DNA of 64,000 nucleotides from Cephalothrix simula. Lineage: Eukaryota > Nemertea > Palaeonemertea > Archinemertea > Cephalotrichidae. Both the position numbers and the translations under genes were made by a program. Shown here one piece after another: positions 1 through 8,256 of the stretch. The stretch spans positions 1 to 64,000 of the forward strand of contig JAXIUW010251392.1 in the NCBI GenBank assembly GCA_035591015.1, read 5' to 3'. The notes below the pieces were generated by a model. It had not been told where the DNA came from. It searched no databases and worked only from the letters and a program-made list of their open reading frames with translations. Positions within the stretch are counted from its first letter, which is position 1; every line of letters begins with the position of its first letter.

Positions 1-98
1 GGGGCAGAGCCCCTGACACTAAATATTTTGTTATATGGCCTTGCTTTCACGACCGAGCAAGGCAATTCTCTATTGCCTTGCTGGGTGAAGTTCTTGAC
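1..98. repeat. Dispersed hairpin repeat, truncated by window edge
   Basis: This stretch matches parts of the repeats near 35770-35860 and 41770-41845: the shared words are gggcagagcccct, cactaaatatttt and ggccttgctttc. It contains an 8-bp hairpin at 57-81 (GCAAGGCA, loop ATTCTCTAT, TGCCTTGC). The same 9-nt loop sits on different stems in the other copies. The upstream part of the copy lies outside the window. No open frame here looks like a real gene, so it is read as non-coding repeat DNA that reaches to just before ksgA. Confidence 0.75.
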
Positions 99-156
99 TA
101 GTAAATCTCCAGAATTAACTATGTTTGCTTTATTTGCGTGTGTGGTAGTCTTTGGG

Positions 157-933
157 ATGGGCAAGAGGTATGGTCAGCATTTTTTAGTTAATCAGGATAG
201 TCAGAAGAGGATTATCAATTATCTGCGCCCGCAGTTGGGAGAGTTTATAATAGAGGTTGGTCCGGGTCATGGTGAGTTAACTCGGCATTTGTTGCATTTT
301 GAGCCTAATTTAACGGTAGTTGAGATTGATAGTGCGTTGTGTGAGGAGCTAGAGCGGCGTTATGGTTCTGCCTTTAGAATAGTCAATGCCGACATACTAA
401 AATTGGGGCTTGATGCAGAGCTTTTTCCGCCAAGACCGGAGGGTTATGCGTTGTTATCTGATTTGCCTTACAATATATCGGCGCCTTTTTTGGTGATGCT
501 TGCTGGGTGTCGGCGGCGTATTTCTCGGGCGGTGTTGATGCTTCAGGAGGAGTTTGCGCTGAGGTTACTTCAAGACCAGCCGACTAGCAAACTTTATGGG
601 TCGTTGAGCATTGTGTTTTGGCATTGCTTTACGATGCGTAGCCTAATGGAATTACCGCCGAGTTATTTTATGCCGCCGCCCAGAGTATCATCACGTTTGG
701 TAGAGCTTTTGCCTAAACCGCCCTTTTTAGAGTTTGAGCAAGAGGTAGCTTTTTTCAAGCATGTAAAAGTGCTGTTTTCTCAACGGCGCAAGATGCTTGG
801 CCCCCGATTGATAGGGCAGGTTAAGGGTGAGCATTTAGAGTTATTTAAGAAGAGTTTTTATTATCGGCGGCCGGACCAGCTTACTCCATTAGAACACTTA
901 GAGTTATTCAAAATCGTTTATAATTTTGTTTGA
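157..933 (+). CDS. ksgA: KsgA/RsmA-type 16S rRNA adenine dimethyltransferase
   Basis: The product (258 aa) belongs to the SAM-dependent rRNA adenine N6-dimethyltransferase family, which dimethylates two adjacent adenines near the 3' end of 16S rRNA. Seen: the N-terminal GKRYGQHFLVN motif, the SAM loop VGPGHGELT, VVEID at the end of the second strand, and a C-terminal SQRRKML helix typical of KsgA. The catalytic motif reads DLPYNIS (Asp102) instead of the usual NLPYNIS. I start at the ATG at 157, where family similarity begins; the frame is open back to 28, but that part is repeat DNA. No clear ribosome binding site is visible. It could be a divergent Erm-like methylase, but KsgA fits better in length and C-terminus. 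Confidence 0.85.
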   Translation: MGKRYGQHFLVNQDSQKRIINYLRPQLGEFIIEVGPGHGELTRHLLHFEPNLTVVEIDSALCEELERRYGSAFRIVNADILKLGLDAELFPPRPEGYALLSDLPYNISAPFLVMLAGCRRRISRAVLMLQEEFALRLLQDQPTSKLYGSLSIVFWHCFTMRSLMELPPSYFMPPPRVSSRLVELLPKPPFLEFEQEVAFFKHVKVLFSQRRKMLGPRLIGQVKGEHLELFKKSFYYRRPDQLTPLEHLELFKIVYNFV

Positions 934-1059
934 AGTAGTTCTTAGTTTTAGGTGCTGTCAGGGCTATTTGCTGTGCCTTAAAAACAAATTGATTGCGCTC
1001 TTGGTCATGGAAACTATAATGCTAGCTAGTTTATTGCGAATAAAACCAAGTTTTGCTTA

Positions 1060-2883
1060 ATGTATAAAGAAATATCTGATTATGGACTTATCGGAAACAT
1101 GCTGACCTCCGCATTGGTGGGTACTGATGGTTCCATAGATTGGTTTTGTGCGCCAAATTTTGACTCTCCAAGCATCTTTGGGGCGATACTTGACAGCAAA
1201 AAGGGAGGCTATTACCGCATCCATGCTGACCATACCCTGCGCACCAATCAGTTCTATTATCCAGATACTAACATCTTGATCACCCGCTTTATAACTTCAG
1301 ATGGAATTGGTGAGGTAATCGACTTTATGCCGATTAATGAAGACGGAAGTCCGCTTAAAGATAATCCTACCACAATAATCAGATCAATCAAGTGCATTAC
1401 TGGCAATATTCGCTTTCTTATACAGTGCTTTCCGGCGTTTCAATATGCCACGGTTCCGCCCAAAATAGCTGTGGGAACTCATGAGGTGGTCTTGCATACT
1501 GACCAAGAGAGTATTTCTCTATGCACTAATCATATTAAGAACTTCAAAGTGAGTGATGAGGGTATTGAGGCATCAATTGAGCTTAGAAGCGGCGAGGCCG
1601 AACGCACGGTTATGCGCTACTATCCACAAGTTATTTCGCTTAACTCTAAAAAGCGACTGCAACCCCGAAAGTTATTTGCTACCACTAGACGCTTTTGGCA
1701 TGAATGGCTGCTAAAATGCACCTATAACGGACTGTGGAAAGAGCATGTTCACCGTTCAGCACTAGTCCTCAAATTACTCTGCTACTCTAAAACCGGCGCT
1801 ATGGTTGCCGCACCAACCACTAGTCTGCCTGAGACTTTAGGCGGCACTCGTAACTGGGATTATCGTTATTCATGGGTTCGTGATGCATCATTTTCGTTGC
1901 ATGGGCTGATGCGCATTGGCTTTAAGGATGAAGCTAGAATATTTATTGAATGGCTTTTGAATGAAGTCATTATCCCCTCAAGAGATACTGGCTTACAGGT
2001 ACTCTACGACATACATGGCAATAGCCATCCTCCAGAAATTGAGCTTAGCCATCTGGCAGGCTATAAAAACTCTGGGCCGGTGCGCATTGGCAACGGTGCC
2101 TCAAAGCAATTACAGCTTGATATTTATGGCGAATTTGTTGATGCCGTCTATACCTATAACAAAAGCGGGCATCGCATTAGTTATCAGTGGTGGAATGAGA
2201 TTTCGCGCATGCTAGACTGGTTGCTTGATAATTGGCATAAGCCAGATATGAGCATTTGGGAAGTCCGCAACGAAGAGCAACACTTTGTATTTTCTAAGGT
2301 TATGTGCTGGGTGGCCTTTGACCGTGGCTTACGATTGGCTCAAGATCGTGGCTTTCCGGCCAATGTAAACAAGTGGCGTTCGGCTCGTGATTCGATTTAT
2401 AGAGAAGTCATGGAAAAAGGCTGGAATGAAGAACTTGGTGCCTTTGTGCAGTCTTACGGCAGTCAGTTTTTAGATGCCAGCCATCTAACCTTGGCTCTCT
2501 GTAACTTTTTAGCACCTAAAGATCCTCGTAATCTTTCTACAATTAACAGCATCATGGCTAATCTTAGTGCTGACTCGCTGGTCTATCGATACCTATCTGC
2601 CGATGGTATCAACGAAGAAGAAGGCACTTTTGTTATGTGTTCTTTTTGGCTAGTAGAGGCTTTGGCAGCCGCCGATAGAGTTGGCGAAGCACGTTTGATT
2701 TTTGAAAAAATGCTTAGTTATTCGAATCACCTTAGACTATTTAGCGAAGAAATATCAATGCATGGCGAGTTACTGGGCAATTTTCCACAGGCATTTAGTC
2801 ATTTTGCGCTAATCAATTCAGCCTACGTGCTTAATGAAAAAATAAACGAAAATGGCCAAGTGCATCACGAAGATGAACTTTAG
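1060..2883 (+). CDS. Glycoside hydrolase family 15 (glucoamylase/trehalase-like)
   Basis: The 607-aa protein matches bacterial GH15 enzymes of about 600 aa, which hydrolyse alpha-glucosidic bonds (trehalose, maltosides or dextrin ends). The N-terminal beta-sandwich opens with YGLIGNMLTSALVGTDGSIDW, shown here in part, the family's usual beginning. The (alpha/alpha)6 catalytic half includes NWDYRYSWVRDASF near residues 268-281 and EEEGTFVMCSFWL near residue 520, where the catalytic acid pair is expected. No signal peptide is seen, so it is probably cytoplasmic. It starts at ATG 1060, 126 bp after ksgA, and is followed by murJ after about 50 bp. Substrate cannot be told from the sequence. Confidence 0.88.
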   Translation: MYKEISDYGLIGNMLTSALVGTDGSIDWFCAPNFDSPSIFGAILDSKKGGYYRIHADHTLRTNQFYYPDTNILITRFITSDGIGEVIDFMPINEDGSPLKDNPTTIIRSIKCITGNIRFLIQCFPAFQYATVPPKIAVGTHEVVLHTDQESISLCTNHIKNFKVSDEGIEASIELRSGEAERTVMRYYPQVISLNSKKRLQPRKLFATTRRFWHEWLLKCTYNGLWKEHVHRSALVLKLLCYSKTGAMVAAPTTSLPETLGGTRNWDYRYSWVRDASFSLHGLMRIGFKDEARIFIEWLLNEVIIPSRDTGLQVLYDIHGNSHPPEIELSHLAGYKNSGPVRIGNGASKQLQLDIYGEFVDAVYTYNKSGHRISYQWWNEISRMLDWLLDNWHKPDMSIWEVRNEEQHFVFSKVMCWVAFDRGLRLAQDRGFPANVNKWRSARDSIYREVMEKGWNEELGAFVQSYGSQFLDASHLTLALCNFLAPKDPRNLSTINSIMANLSADSLVYRYLSADGINEEEGTFVMCSFWLVEALAAADRVGEARLIFEKMLSYSNHLRLFSEEISMHGELLGNFPQAFSHFALINSAYVLNEKINENGQVHHEDEL

Positions 2884-2934
2884 TTAAAATACCCTTTGAA
2901 TAAATATACTTATTCAAACTAAACTCGCACCTAC

Positions 2935-4539
2935 TTGAACACCAATAACGAACAAAAGCTCTACCGTAATATGGCCGTGTTTGGCTCTATCACGATGCTA
3001 TCGCGTGTGTTGGGGCTAATTCGTGACTTACTGCTAGCGCATATTGTAGGGGCATCTGCCGCTAGTGATGCTTGGGTTCAGGCCTTTCGCATTCCAAATG
3101 CCCTGCGCCGCTTTACTGCCGATGGTTCAGTGTTGGTGGCCTTGGTGCCCATATATGTTAAGGCTCGTGAGGATGATGGAGAACGTGCAGCTAGTCGAAT
3201 TGCAGCCAGCACTTTATTGTTTGCCTTTATGGTCTCATCAGCCATTGCCGCCGCTGGTATGATTTGGAATGTTGAGTTAACCAAGCTGATTTCGCCCGGG
3301 TTCATAGGCACTGAAGCCTTTGATCTTACCGCATATCTGCTGCGCTGGACTTTTCCATTTTTGGTGTCAGCCAGCTTGGTCGCTTGGAGCATGGCGGTTT
3401 TGAATTCTAATGGATACTTTGCCGCACCCGCCGCCGCTCCTGTAATATTAAATATTTGTATTATTAGTTTTTTATTGTTTTCATCTGCACTTGAGCAGCC
3501 GGTGTTGGCCATGCTTTATGGTGTTTTAGCCGGTTCTGTGTTTCAGCTGTTATTGCAGCTTTCATCATTAAAAAAAGCCAGAATACTGCCCTCATTAGGG
3601 CAGTGCCTTGGCGATATGCTCAGTTTTTGGAAAGACCCTCATCTAAAATCTTTTCTAAAGTTGATTCTGCCCACCTTGCTGAATACATTTATTTACTTAG
3701 CCAATATCAGCCTAATCGGCATCTTGGCGAGCTTTTTACCACAGGGGCAAATTTTTTCATTATTCAACGCTACCCGCATTATTGAGCTGTGTCTGGGCGT
3801 GTTCACTATTGCCTTTGCTAATTCTGGATTGCCTCAACTTAGTCGCTTGGCCTCTAAAGCTGATCACGCTGAAATGCGTTCCAATTTAGCCTATCTTATT
3901 GCGGCCACTAGCTTTATTATTCTGCCGGCTACGGCGGGCTTGCTGGCCTTGGCCTTTCCAATTTCAGCCATGCTCTACTTTCATGGTCAATACAGCTTAG
4001 AGGCTACTCAAAACACGGCTTGGGCTATTGTTTGCTTGGCTCCGGGTCTATTATTCATATCAATGGTGCGCTTGCTGACCCCGGCCTTATTTACGCTAAA
4101 CAAGCCTTACTTAGCAGTAATTGCCTCTACCTGCGGACTACTGACCACGCTAATTTGTGGCTGGCTGTGGTACGAAGAGTATCAAATTGCTGGCTTAGCC
4201 TTAGCAACGGTTAGCGGAGCTTTAATTAATGCCGGACTATTGATTATAGCGGTTGGTTGGTGTTATAAAGGCATGAACTGGCTACCAGTTAAGAATATTG
4301 CTACCTATGCACTATATGCCGCTATTATGGGTGGATTAGTCGCATTGGTGTCGTTTTTGGGCGACTGGAATAGCGGACCGCTGTTGATCATAAACTGGAT
4401 TATATTTTGCGTAACGCTGCTTAGTGGAGTAGTCTTTTATCTATATCTAGGGCATTTGACTAATAATCCGCATGCCCAACATTGGCTAAGGCTACTGCGC
4501 TCAATCTCACGCCGACTGTTTTATTTTGTGAAGATATGA
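2935..4539 (+). CDS. murJ: Lipid II flippase MurJ
   Basis: The 534-aa polytopic membrane protein belongs to the MOP/MviN family and moves lipid II across the inner membrane for peptidoglycan synthesis. Seen: the N-terminal block SITMLSRVLGLIRDLLLAHI, then SDAWVQAFRIPNALRRFTADG, the most conserved MurJ segment, and about 14 hydrophobic segments to the C-terminus. The start chosen is TTG at 2935, which gives the usual short cytoplasmic head; an ATG at 2971 would begin at the first membrane helix. It lies 51 bp after the GH15 gene on the same strand and is followed by tRNA-Arg. Confidence 0.93.
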   Translation: MNTNNEQKLYRNMAVFGSITMLSRVLGLIRDLLLAHIVGASAASDAWVQAFRIPNALRRFTADGSVLVALVPIYVKAREDDGERAASRIAASTLLFAFMVSSAIAAAGMIWNVELTKLISPGFIGTEAFDLTAYLLRWTFPFLVSASLVAWSMAVLNSNGYFAAPAAAPVILNICIISFLLFSSALEQPVLAMLYGVLAGSVFQLLLQLSSLKKARILPSLGQCLGDMLSFWKDPHLKSFLKLILPTLLNTFIYLANISLIGILASFLPQGQIFSLFNATRIIELCLGVFTIAFANSGLPQLSRLASKADHAEMRSNLAYLIAATSFIILPATAGLLALAFPISAMLYFHGQYSLEATQNTAWAIVCLAPGLLFISMVRLLTPALFTLNKPYLAVIASTCGLLTTLICGWLWYEEYQIAGLALATVSGALINAGLLIIAVGWCYKGMNWLPVKNIATYALYAAIMGGLVALVSFLGDWNSGPLLIINWIIFCVTLLSGVVFYLYLGHLTNNPHAQHWLRLLRSISRRLFYFVKI

Positions 4540-4565
4540 TAGGCTTCGGCCGTCTATATGTTTTC

Positions 4566-4638
4566 GCTCTCGTAGTTAAACTGGATATAACGATGGATTG
4601 CGATTCCGTTATTGTGGGTTCAAGTCCTGCCGAGAGCG
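4566..4638 (+). tRNA. tRNA-Arg, anticodon GCG
   Basis: A complete 73-nt cloverleaf: acceptor stem GCTCTCG/CGAGAGC, T8, a 4-bp D stem GTTA/TAAC with GG and A20 in the loop, anticodon stem ATGGA/TCCGT around loop TTGCGAT, a 4-nt variable loop, and a T arm with loop TTCAAGT. The anticodon is GCG, decoding CGC/CGT (Arg); A20 and G73 agree with arginine identity. CCA is not encoded. Most bacteria read this box with anticodon ACG, so GCG is unusual. It lies between murJ and msrA, 36 bp before the msrA ATG. Confidence 0.9.
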
Positions 4639-4674
4639 CTTCTGCTTACTTAGTTCGCTAATACATTGATATTT

Positions 4675-5133
4675 ATGAGTAACTTGGCATATTTTGCTGC
4701 GGGCTGTTTTTGGGGCGTTGAAGAAAAATTCCGACAAACACAGGGCGTTTTAGAAACCGCAGTTGGCTATAGTGGAGGCCATGCCACTAATCCTACTTAT
4801 CAATCTGTTTGCAGTGGCAATACAAGACATGCCGAAACGGTGTGCGTAACCTTTGATGCACAGCAGATCAGCTACACAGAACTGCTTGATATTTTTTGGA
4901 AACTCCATAATCCAACCACCAAAAACCGACAAGGTGCCGATGTGGGGTCGCAGTATCGTTCTGCAATCTTTTATGTAGATAAAGAACAACAACACCTTGC
5001 TCAAAGCAGCCATGACGAGCAGCAAGCCCACTGGCCTAATCCGATTGTTACTGAAATTGTTCCATTTGAGCACTTTTGGCTTGCTGAAGAATATCACCAG
5101 CAGTATATTGCCAAGCAACGTGGCAGAGTCTAA
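4675..5133 (+). CDS. msrA: Peptide-methionine (S)-S-oxide reductase
   Basis: The 152-aa product reduces methionine-S-sulfoxide in proteins, using a cysteine nucleophile regenerated by thioredoxin. Seen: AAGCFWGVEEKF at residues 7-18 with the catalytic Cys in GCFWG, then GYSGGHATNPTYQSVCSGNTRHAE, quoted here in part as GYSGGH and GNTRHAE, and the GADVGSQYRSAIFY substrate loop. The length equals the short, cytoplasmic MsrA form with no MsrB fusion. I chose ATG 4675 over the TTG at 4666 because MSNLAYFAAGCFWG is the usual beginning. It may share the transcript of the tRNA-Arg just upstream and converges on the HAD gene. Confidence 0.95.
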   Translation: MSNLAYFAAGCFWGVEEKFRQTQGVLETAVGYSGGHATNPTYQSVCSGNTRHAETVCVTFDAQQISYTELLDIFWKLHNPTTKNRQGADVGSQYRSAIFYVDKEQQHLAQSSHDEQQAHWPNPIVTEIVPFEHFWLAEEYHQQYIAKQRGRV

Positions 5134-5180
5134 GGCCGACCAACCCAGTAGGTATTATACATAGTAATTGCACGTAGTTA

Positions 5181-6035
5181 TTACACAAAGCGGGGCAATA
5201 TGTAGTTCGGCATGTAGTTTGGGCTAAGTTGTTTGGTCATTTGCACTATATCAGCCTTAGATTGCTCTGCTGAAAAATGCTCACGATGAATACCACCCGT
5301 AATAAACAATGAATGAATGCCGCGTTCGCAGGCTCCCCGAATGTCAAAGTGCAGGCCATCGCCTACCATGACTACTTTTTTATCTAAAGCAAAGTTATTG
5401 CGTGCGGCTGCAAACTCAAAGATGCTAGCATAGGGCTTACCTACATAAATAACCTCTCCGCCAAGCTCCAAATACTTTTGAGCGATAATACCCGGCATTT
5501 TGCTGTTATTAACTACATCTGGCGAATGCGTATCTGGATTAGCGCAGAACATCGTTAATCCTCGCTGGCAGGCCACAGTTAAGCTCTGCATAATTTGTTG
5601 CTGATTGGTAGAGTTGGCTGAACCACCTATAAACAAAAAGTCGGCTTTATGGGCATCATCTACAAGGGCTATCTGTAGTTTATCAAGCAGTTGCGTATCA
5701 TCATTTTCGCAGTAGGCAAGGCAGTATTTATTCAACCAATTTGACCACTTAGTCTTAAATAAATTATAAATTGTCTCGCCTGAGGTGATAATGTCTGTAA
5801 ACAGCTCTGCATCAAAGCCTACTCTAGTTATTTTTTGGCGGGCATAGTTACTATCACGAGCAGAATTAGACAATAATATAGCCAACTTGCCCTTATTCTT
5901 GAGCATAGTGATGGTTTCTATCACACCGTGGTACGGCCGGTGGCCATCATGCAAAACACCGTACTGATCAATCAAAAATACGTCATGCTGCTCTAGTATG
6001 GCCTCAACCGTATCTATAACTATTGCTTCGCTCAC
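5181..6035 (-). CDS. HAD-superfamily class IIA hydrolase (TIGR01459-like)
   Basis: The 284-aa protein is a haloacid-dehalogenase-type phosphatase of the NagD-like IIA subclass. Seen: the first motif DQYGVLHDG near residue 24 (nucleophile Asp), ILLSNSARD near residue 55 (motif II Ser/Asn), and VMVGDGLHFDIRGA near residue 222 (motif IV acidic pair), with a C2-type cap between them. The substrate is unknown; related proteins act on sugar phosphates or nucleotides. The start is GTG at 6035. A degenerate short tandem repeat fills the space between it and hldE upstream on the same strand. Confidence 0.88.
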   Translation of the reverse strand: MSEAIVIDTVEAILEQHDVFLIDQYGVLHDGHRPYHGVIETITMLKNKGKLAILLSNSARDSNYARQKITRVGFDAELFTDIITSGETIYNLFKTKWSNWLNKYCLAYCENDDTQLLDKLQIALVDDAHKADFLFIGGSANSTNQQQIMQSLTVACQRGLTMFCANPDTHSPDVVNNSKMPGIIAQKYLELGGEVIYVGKPYASIFEFAAARNNFALDKKVVMVGDGLHFDIRGACERGIHSLFITGGIHREHFSAEQSKADIVQMTKQLSPNYMPNYILPRFV

Positions 6036-6057
6036 TTGACTATTTGCCTCTGCGAAT

Positions 6058-6182
6058 ATTTATATTAAAGCGTTTATACTTAGGCATTTAGATTTTTTAT
6101 ATTTAGATGCTTATCTTCAGATGTTTACACTTAAATATTCGTACTTAGATGCTTGTACTTCAGTATTTGTACTTCGGCATAA
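6058..6182 (-). repeat. Degenerate 14-15-bp tandem repeat upstream of the HAD gene
   Basis: On the minus strand about nine units follow one another with the approximate consensus AAGTACAAACATCT(G), each 14-15 bp long and differing from its neighbours at a few positions. The array fills the gap between the hldE stop and the HAD start, ending about 20 bp before the GTG. It has no coding frame of its own. Confidence 0.7.
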
Positions 6183-6196
6183 TTACCCTAAGAAAA

Positions 6197-7624
6197 TTAC
6201 TGCCGCTCTTTGACCCGCTCAATAACACTGGTAGTTGATTTATCTTTTACCAGCGGAATTAGCTCAATTTTTCCGCCCCACTGCTCAATCACGCCATAGC
6301 CATCAACCTGCTCAACCGTGTAATCATTGCCCTTGGCCACAATGGCGGGTTTGAATGTTTTGATGAGGTTCAGCGGAGTACTCTCTTCAAAAATAATCAC
6401 ATAGTCTACGCAATCTATGGCCGATAGAATGCGTGCCCGTTCATTTTCATCTAAAATTGGGCGTTTTTGACCTTTTAATTGGCGCACCGAGCTATTAGAA
6501 TTAAGCCCGACCACCAAAAAATCGCCCTTGCTGCGTGCAGCCTCAAGGCAGGCAATATGCCCAGAGTGCAATATATCAAAGCAGCCGTTGGTAAACACAA
6601 CCGACTTGCCTTGCGTTCGGAGACTCTCTGCAATAGATGACATCTGCGCCAATGATTTAATTTTGGCTGTGCTAGAAATTGCGGTGGCAATCTCTTGCGG
6701 ACTAACTGTAGTCGTGCCGACCTTCGCCACACTAACTCCAGCCGCCACATTGGCAATCCGCACGCTCTTCAAGAAAGAATGCCCCATGGCTACCATAGCC
6801 GTTAAGGTACTAATAAAAGTATCTCCGGCACCGGTTACATCATAAACCTCACGTGCGCCGGCATTGAAAAAAGCATATTCTTCTTTGCCCTGCGCTAGCA
6901 CTCCTTTAGCCCCACGAGTGATGCAGATTGTGTCTAATGCCAAACTCTTTTGCAAAGATTGGGCAGTAGCCAATGCTTCATCATTACTATCAACACGCAC
7001 GCCCATTTCTGCGCTAACTTCATTTTCATTAGGCGTAGCAGAAAAGAAGCCTTGAAATCGCTTAAAGTTATTACGTGGGTCAACAAAAACTTTTAATCCT
7101 TTCCGATGAGCTATGTTGCGCACCATGTCAATCATGGGTTGGCTAAGAACACCATTACCATAGTCTGATAGAATCAATGCATGATAGGCATCGGCCTGCG
7201 CTAATAGATGCTGCTCAGCCTGCTTAACTAGTGCTAAGGATATTTCTGCCTTAACCTCATGGTCAAAGCGATATAACTGCTGATTTTTGACTAATACTCT
7301 AGTTTTTTCGGTGGTGTTGCGGTTTTCGTCAACAAAAATAGCTTGGTCATTGATGCCTAATCTTTTCAGCTCGGCCAAAAGCCAATCGCCGCACTCATCT
7401 TTGCCAATTATACCGCATAGAGTAACCTGCGCTCCCAAGGCAACTAGATTATTTGCGACATTACCAGCACCACCTAAAGCCCTAGTTTCAGCATTAATGG
7501 TAACCACCGGAACCGGTGCCTCTGATGATATTCGTTTGGCTTCTCCCCACTTGTAAGAGTCTACAACCAAATCACCAATAACTAGAATCTTAATAGCTTT
7601 GATAGAGTCAAATAAATTATCCAT
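6197..7624 (-). CDS. hldE: Bifunctional heptose-7-phosphate kinase / heptose-1-phosphate adenylyltransferase
   Basis: The product makes ADP-heptose for the LPS inner core. The N-terminal PfkB/ribokinase domain (about residues 1-310) shows VIGDLVVDSYKWGEAKRISSE in part, GGAGNVANNL and the kinase anion hole DVTGAGDTFIS. The C-terminal nucleotidyltransferase domain (about 335-475) shows FTNGCFDILHSGH (HxGH type) and later KSTTSVIERV. The length of 475 aa is normal for the fused enzyme. ATG 7624 (MDNLFDSI) is preferred over the frame's upstream codons at 7633. The gene is followed by the HAD gene on the same strand and preceded by a tandem repeat. Its presence argues for heptose-containing LPS. 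Confidence 0.95.
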   Translation of the reverse strand: MDNLFDSIKAIKILVIGDLVVDSYKWGEAKRISSEAPVPVVTINAETRALGGAGNVANNLVALGAQVTLCGIIGKDECGDWLLAELKRLGINDQAIFVDENRNTTEKTRVLVKNQQLYRFDHEVKAEISLALVKQAEQHLLAQADAYHALILSDYGNGVLSQPMIDMVRNIAHRKGLKVFVDPRNNFKRFQGFFSATPNENEVSAEMGVRVDSNDEALATAQSLQKSLALDTICITRGAKGVLAQGKEEYAFFNAGAREVYDVTGAGDTFISTLTAMVAMGHSFLKSVRIANVAAGVSVAKVGTTTVSPQEIATAISSTAKIKSLAQMSSIAESLRTQGKSVVFTNGCFDILHSGHIACLEAARSKGDFLVVGLNSNSSVRQLKGQKRPILDENERARILSAIDCVDYVIIFEESTPLNLIKTFKPAIVAKGNDYTVEQVDGYGVIEQWGGKIELIPLVKDKSTTSVIERVKERQ

Positions 7625-8256
7625 AATCAACACTTAACTGATTACAATCAGGCGGGCTAAGCCCCCTATCATACACTTAATAAAACTATACTTGCTTAGA
7701 ATTTTTTACTTAGAAAGTTATCGCCCCTGGAATAATCCTAAATAACCCTAAAATAGTCCTAAACATAGTTATAAATATAGTTATTTCCCTAAAATAGACC
7801 TGCAATAATCCTGAAATAGCCATGAATTAGCAATAAATTACAATGCCTGCCATAGCACCTAAAGTGATCTTAGTGACCTTGCAGAAGGCCAGTATCTAAA
7901 GCCGTATTGAGCAAAAGTTTGCCCTGCCAGAAAGGTTCGGCCAACCTGCCTACAATCTGTTATACTAGCAAATTGGGTGTTACTTGCACAGATATAGCTA
8001 GCAAAATGCTTTAATTTTGAACTTATACTGCGCAAATTTAATCAAAAATTTACGAATGGCTGTTGCGCAAGCTGTTTGTAGGCATTGGGCTAGATACCTT
8101 TAAGAAGTTATAATATAAAGATTTAATAAAGAGTATTTTAGGCTATGCTCGTTGAATATCTTGATTGATAATATCTTGTAATGGCTTGTAGCAACAGCAG
8201 AAATAAACCAAAATTAACACGAACTTGTATAATTATCAGATAATGGAGAAATAATT
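7625..8256. other. Divergent intergenic region hldE / DegP-type protease
   Basis: About 630 bp without a gene between two divergent genes. It holds the tandem repeat at 7729-7845. Near the right end a TATAAT lies at 8228-8233 and a GGAG at 8244-8247, nine bases before the ATG at 8257, which decides that start. No convincing -35 box was found at the right distance from this TATAAT. I see no RNA gene or pseudogene in the rest. Confidence 0.5.
7729..7845 (-). repeat. Degenerate 10-12-bp tandem repeat upstream of hldE
   Basis: Read on the minus strand, about eight to ten imperfect units resembling GGATTATTTTA follow each other roughly 105-220 bp before the hldE start. On the plus strand this appears as repeated words such as aataatccta, aataacccta, aatagtccta and aatagacctg. 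It is AT-rich and non-coding. Confidence 0.6.

Noticed and set aside
28-156. N-terminal extension of the KsgA frame back to 28
   Set aside because: The stretch is a copy of the dispersed hairpin repeat and has no likeness to KsgA; family similarity begins at ATG 157.
3078-3512. 144-codon minus-strand frame inside murJ
   Set aside because: Antisense shadow of a well-supported membrane protein gene.
6058-6182. CRISPR-like array
   Set aside because: Units are 14-15 bp, directly joined without spacers and degenerate; no cas genes in the window.
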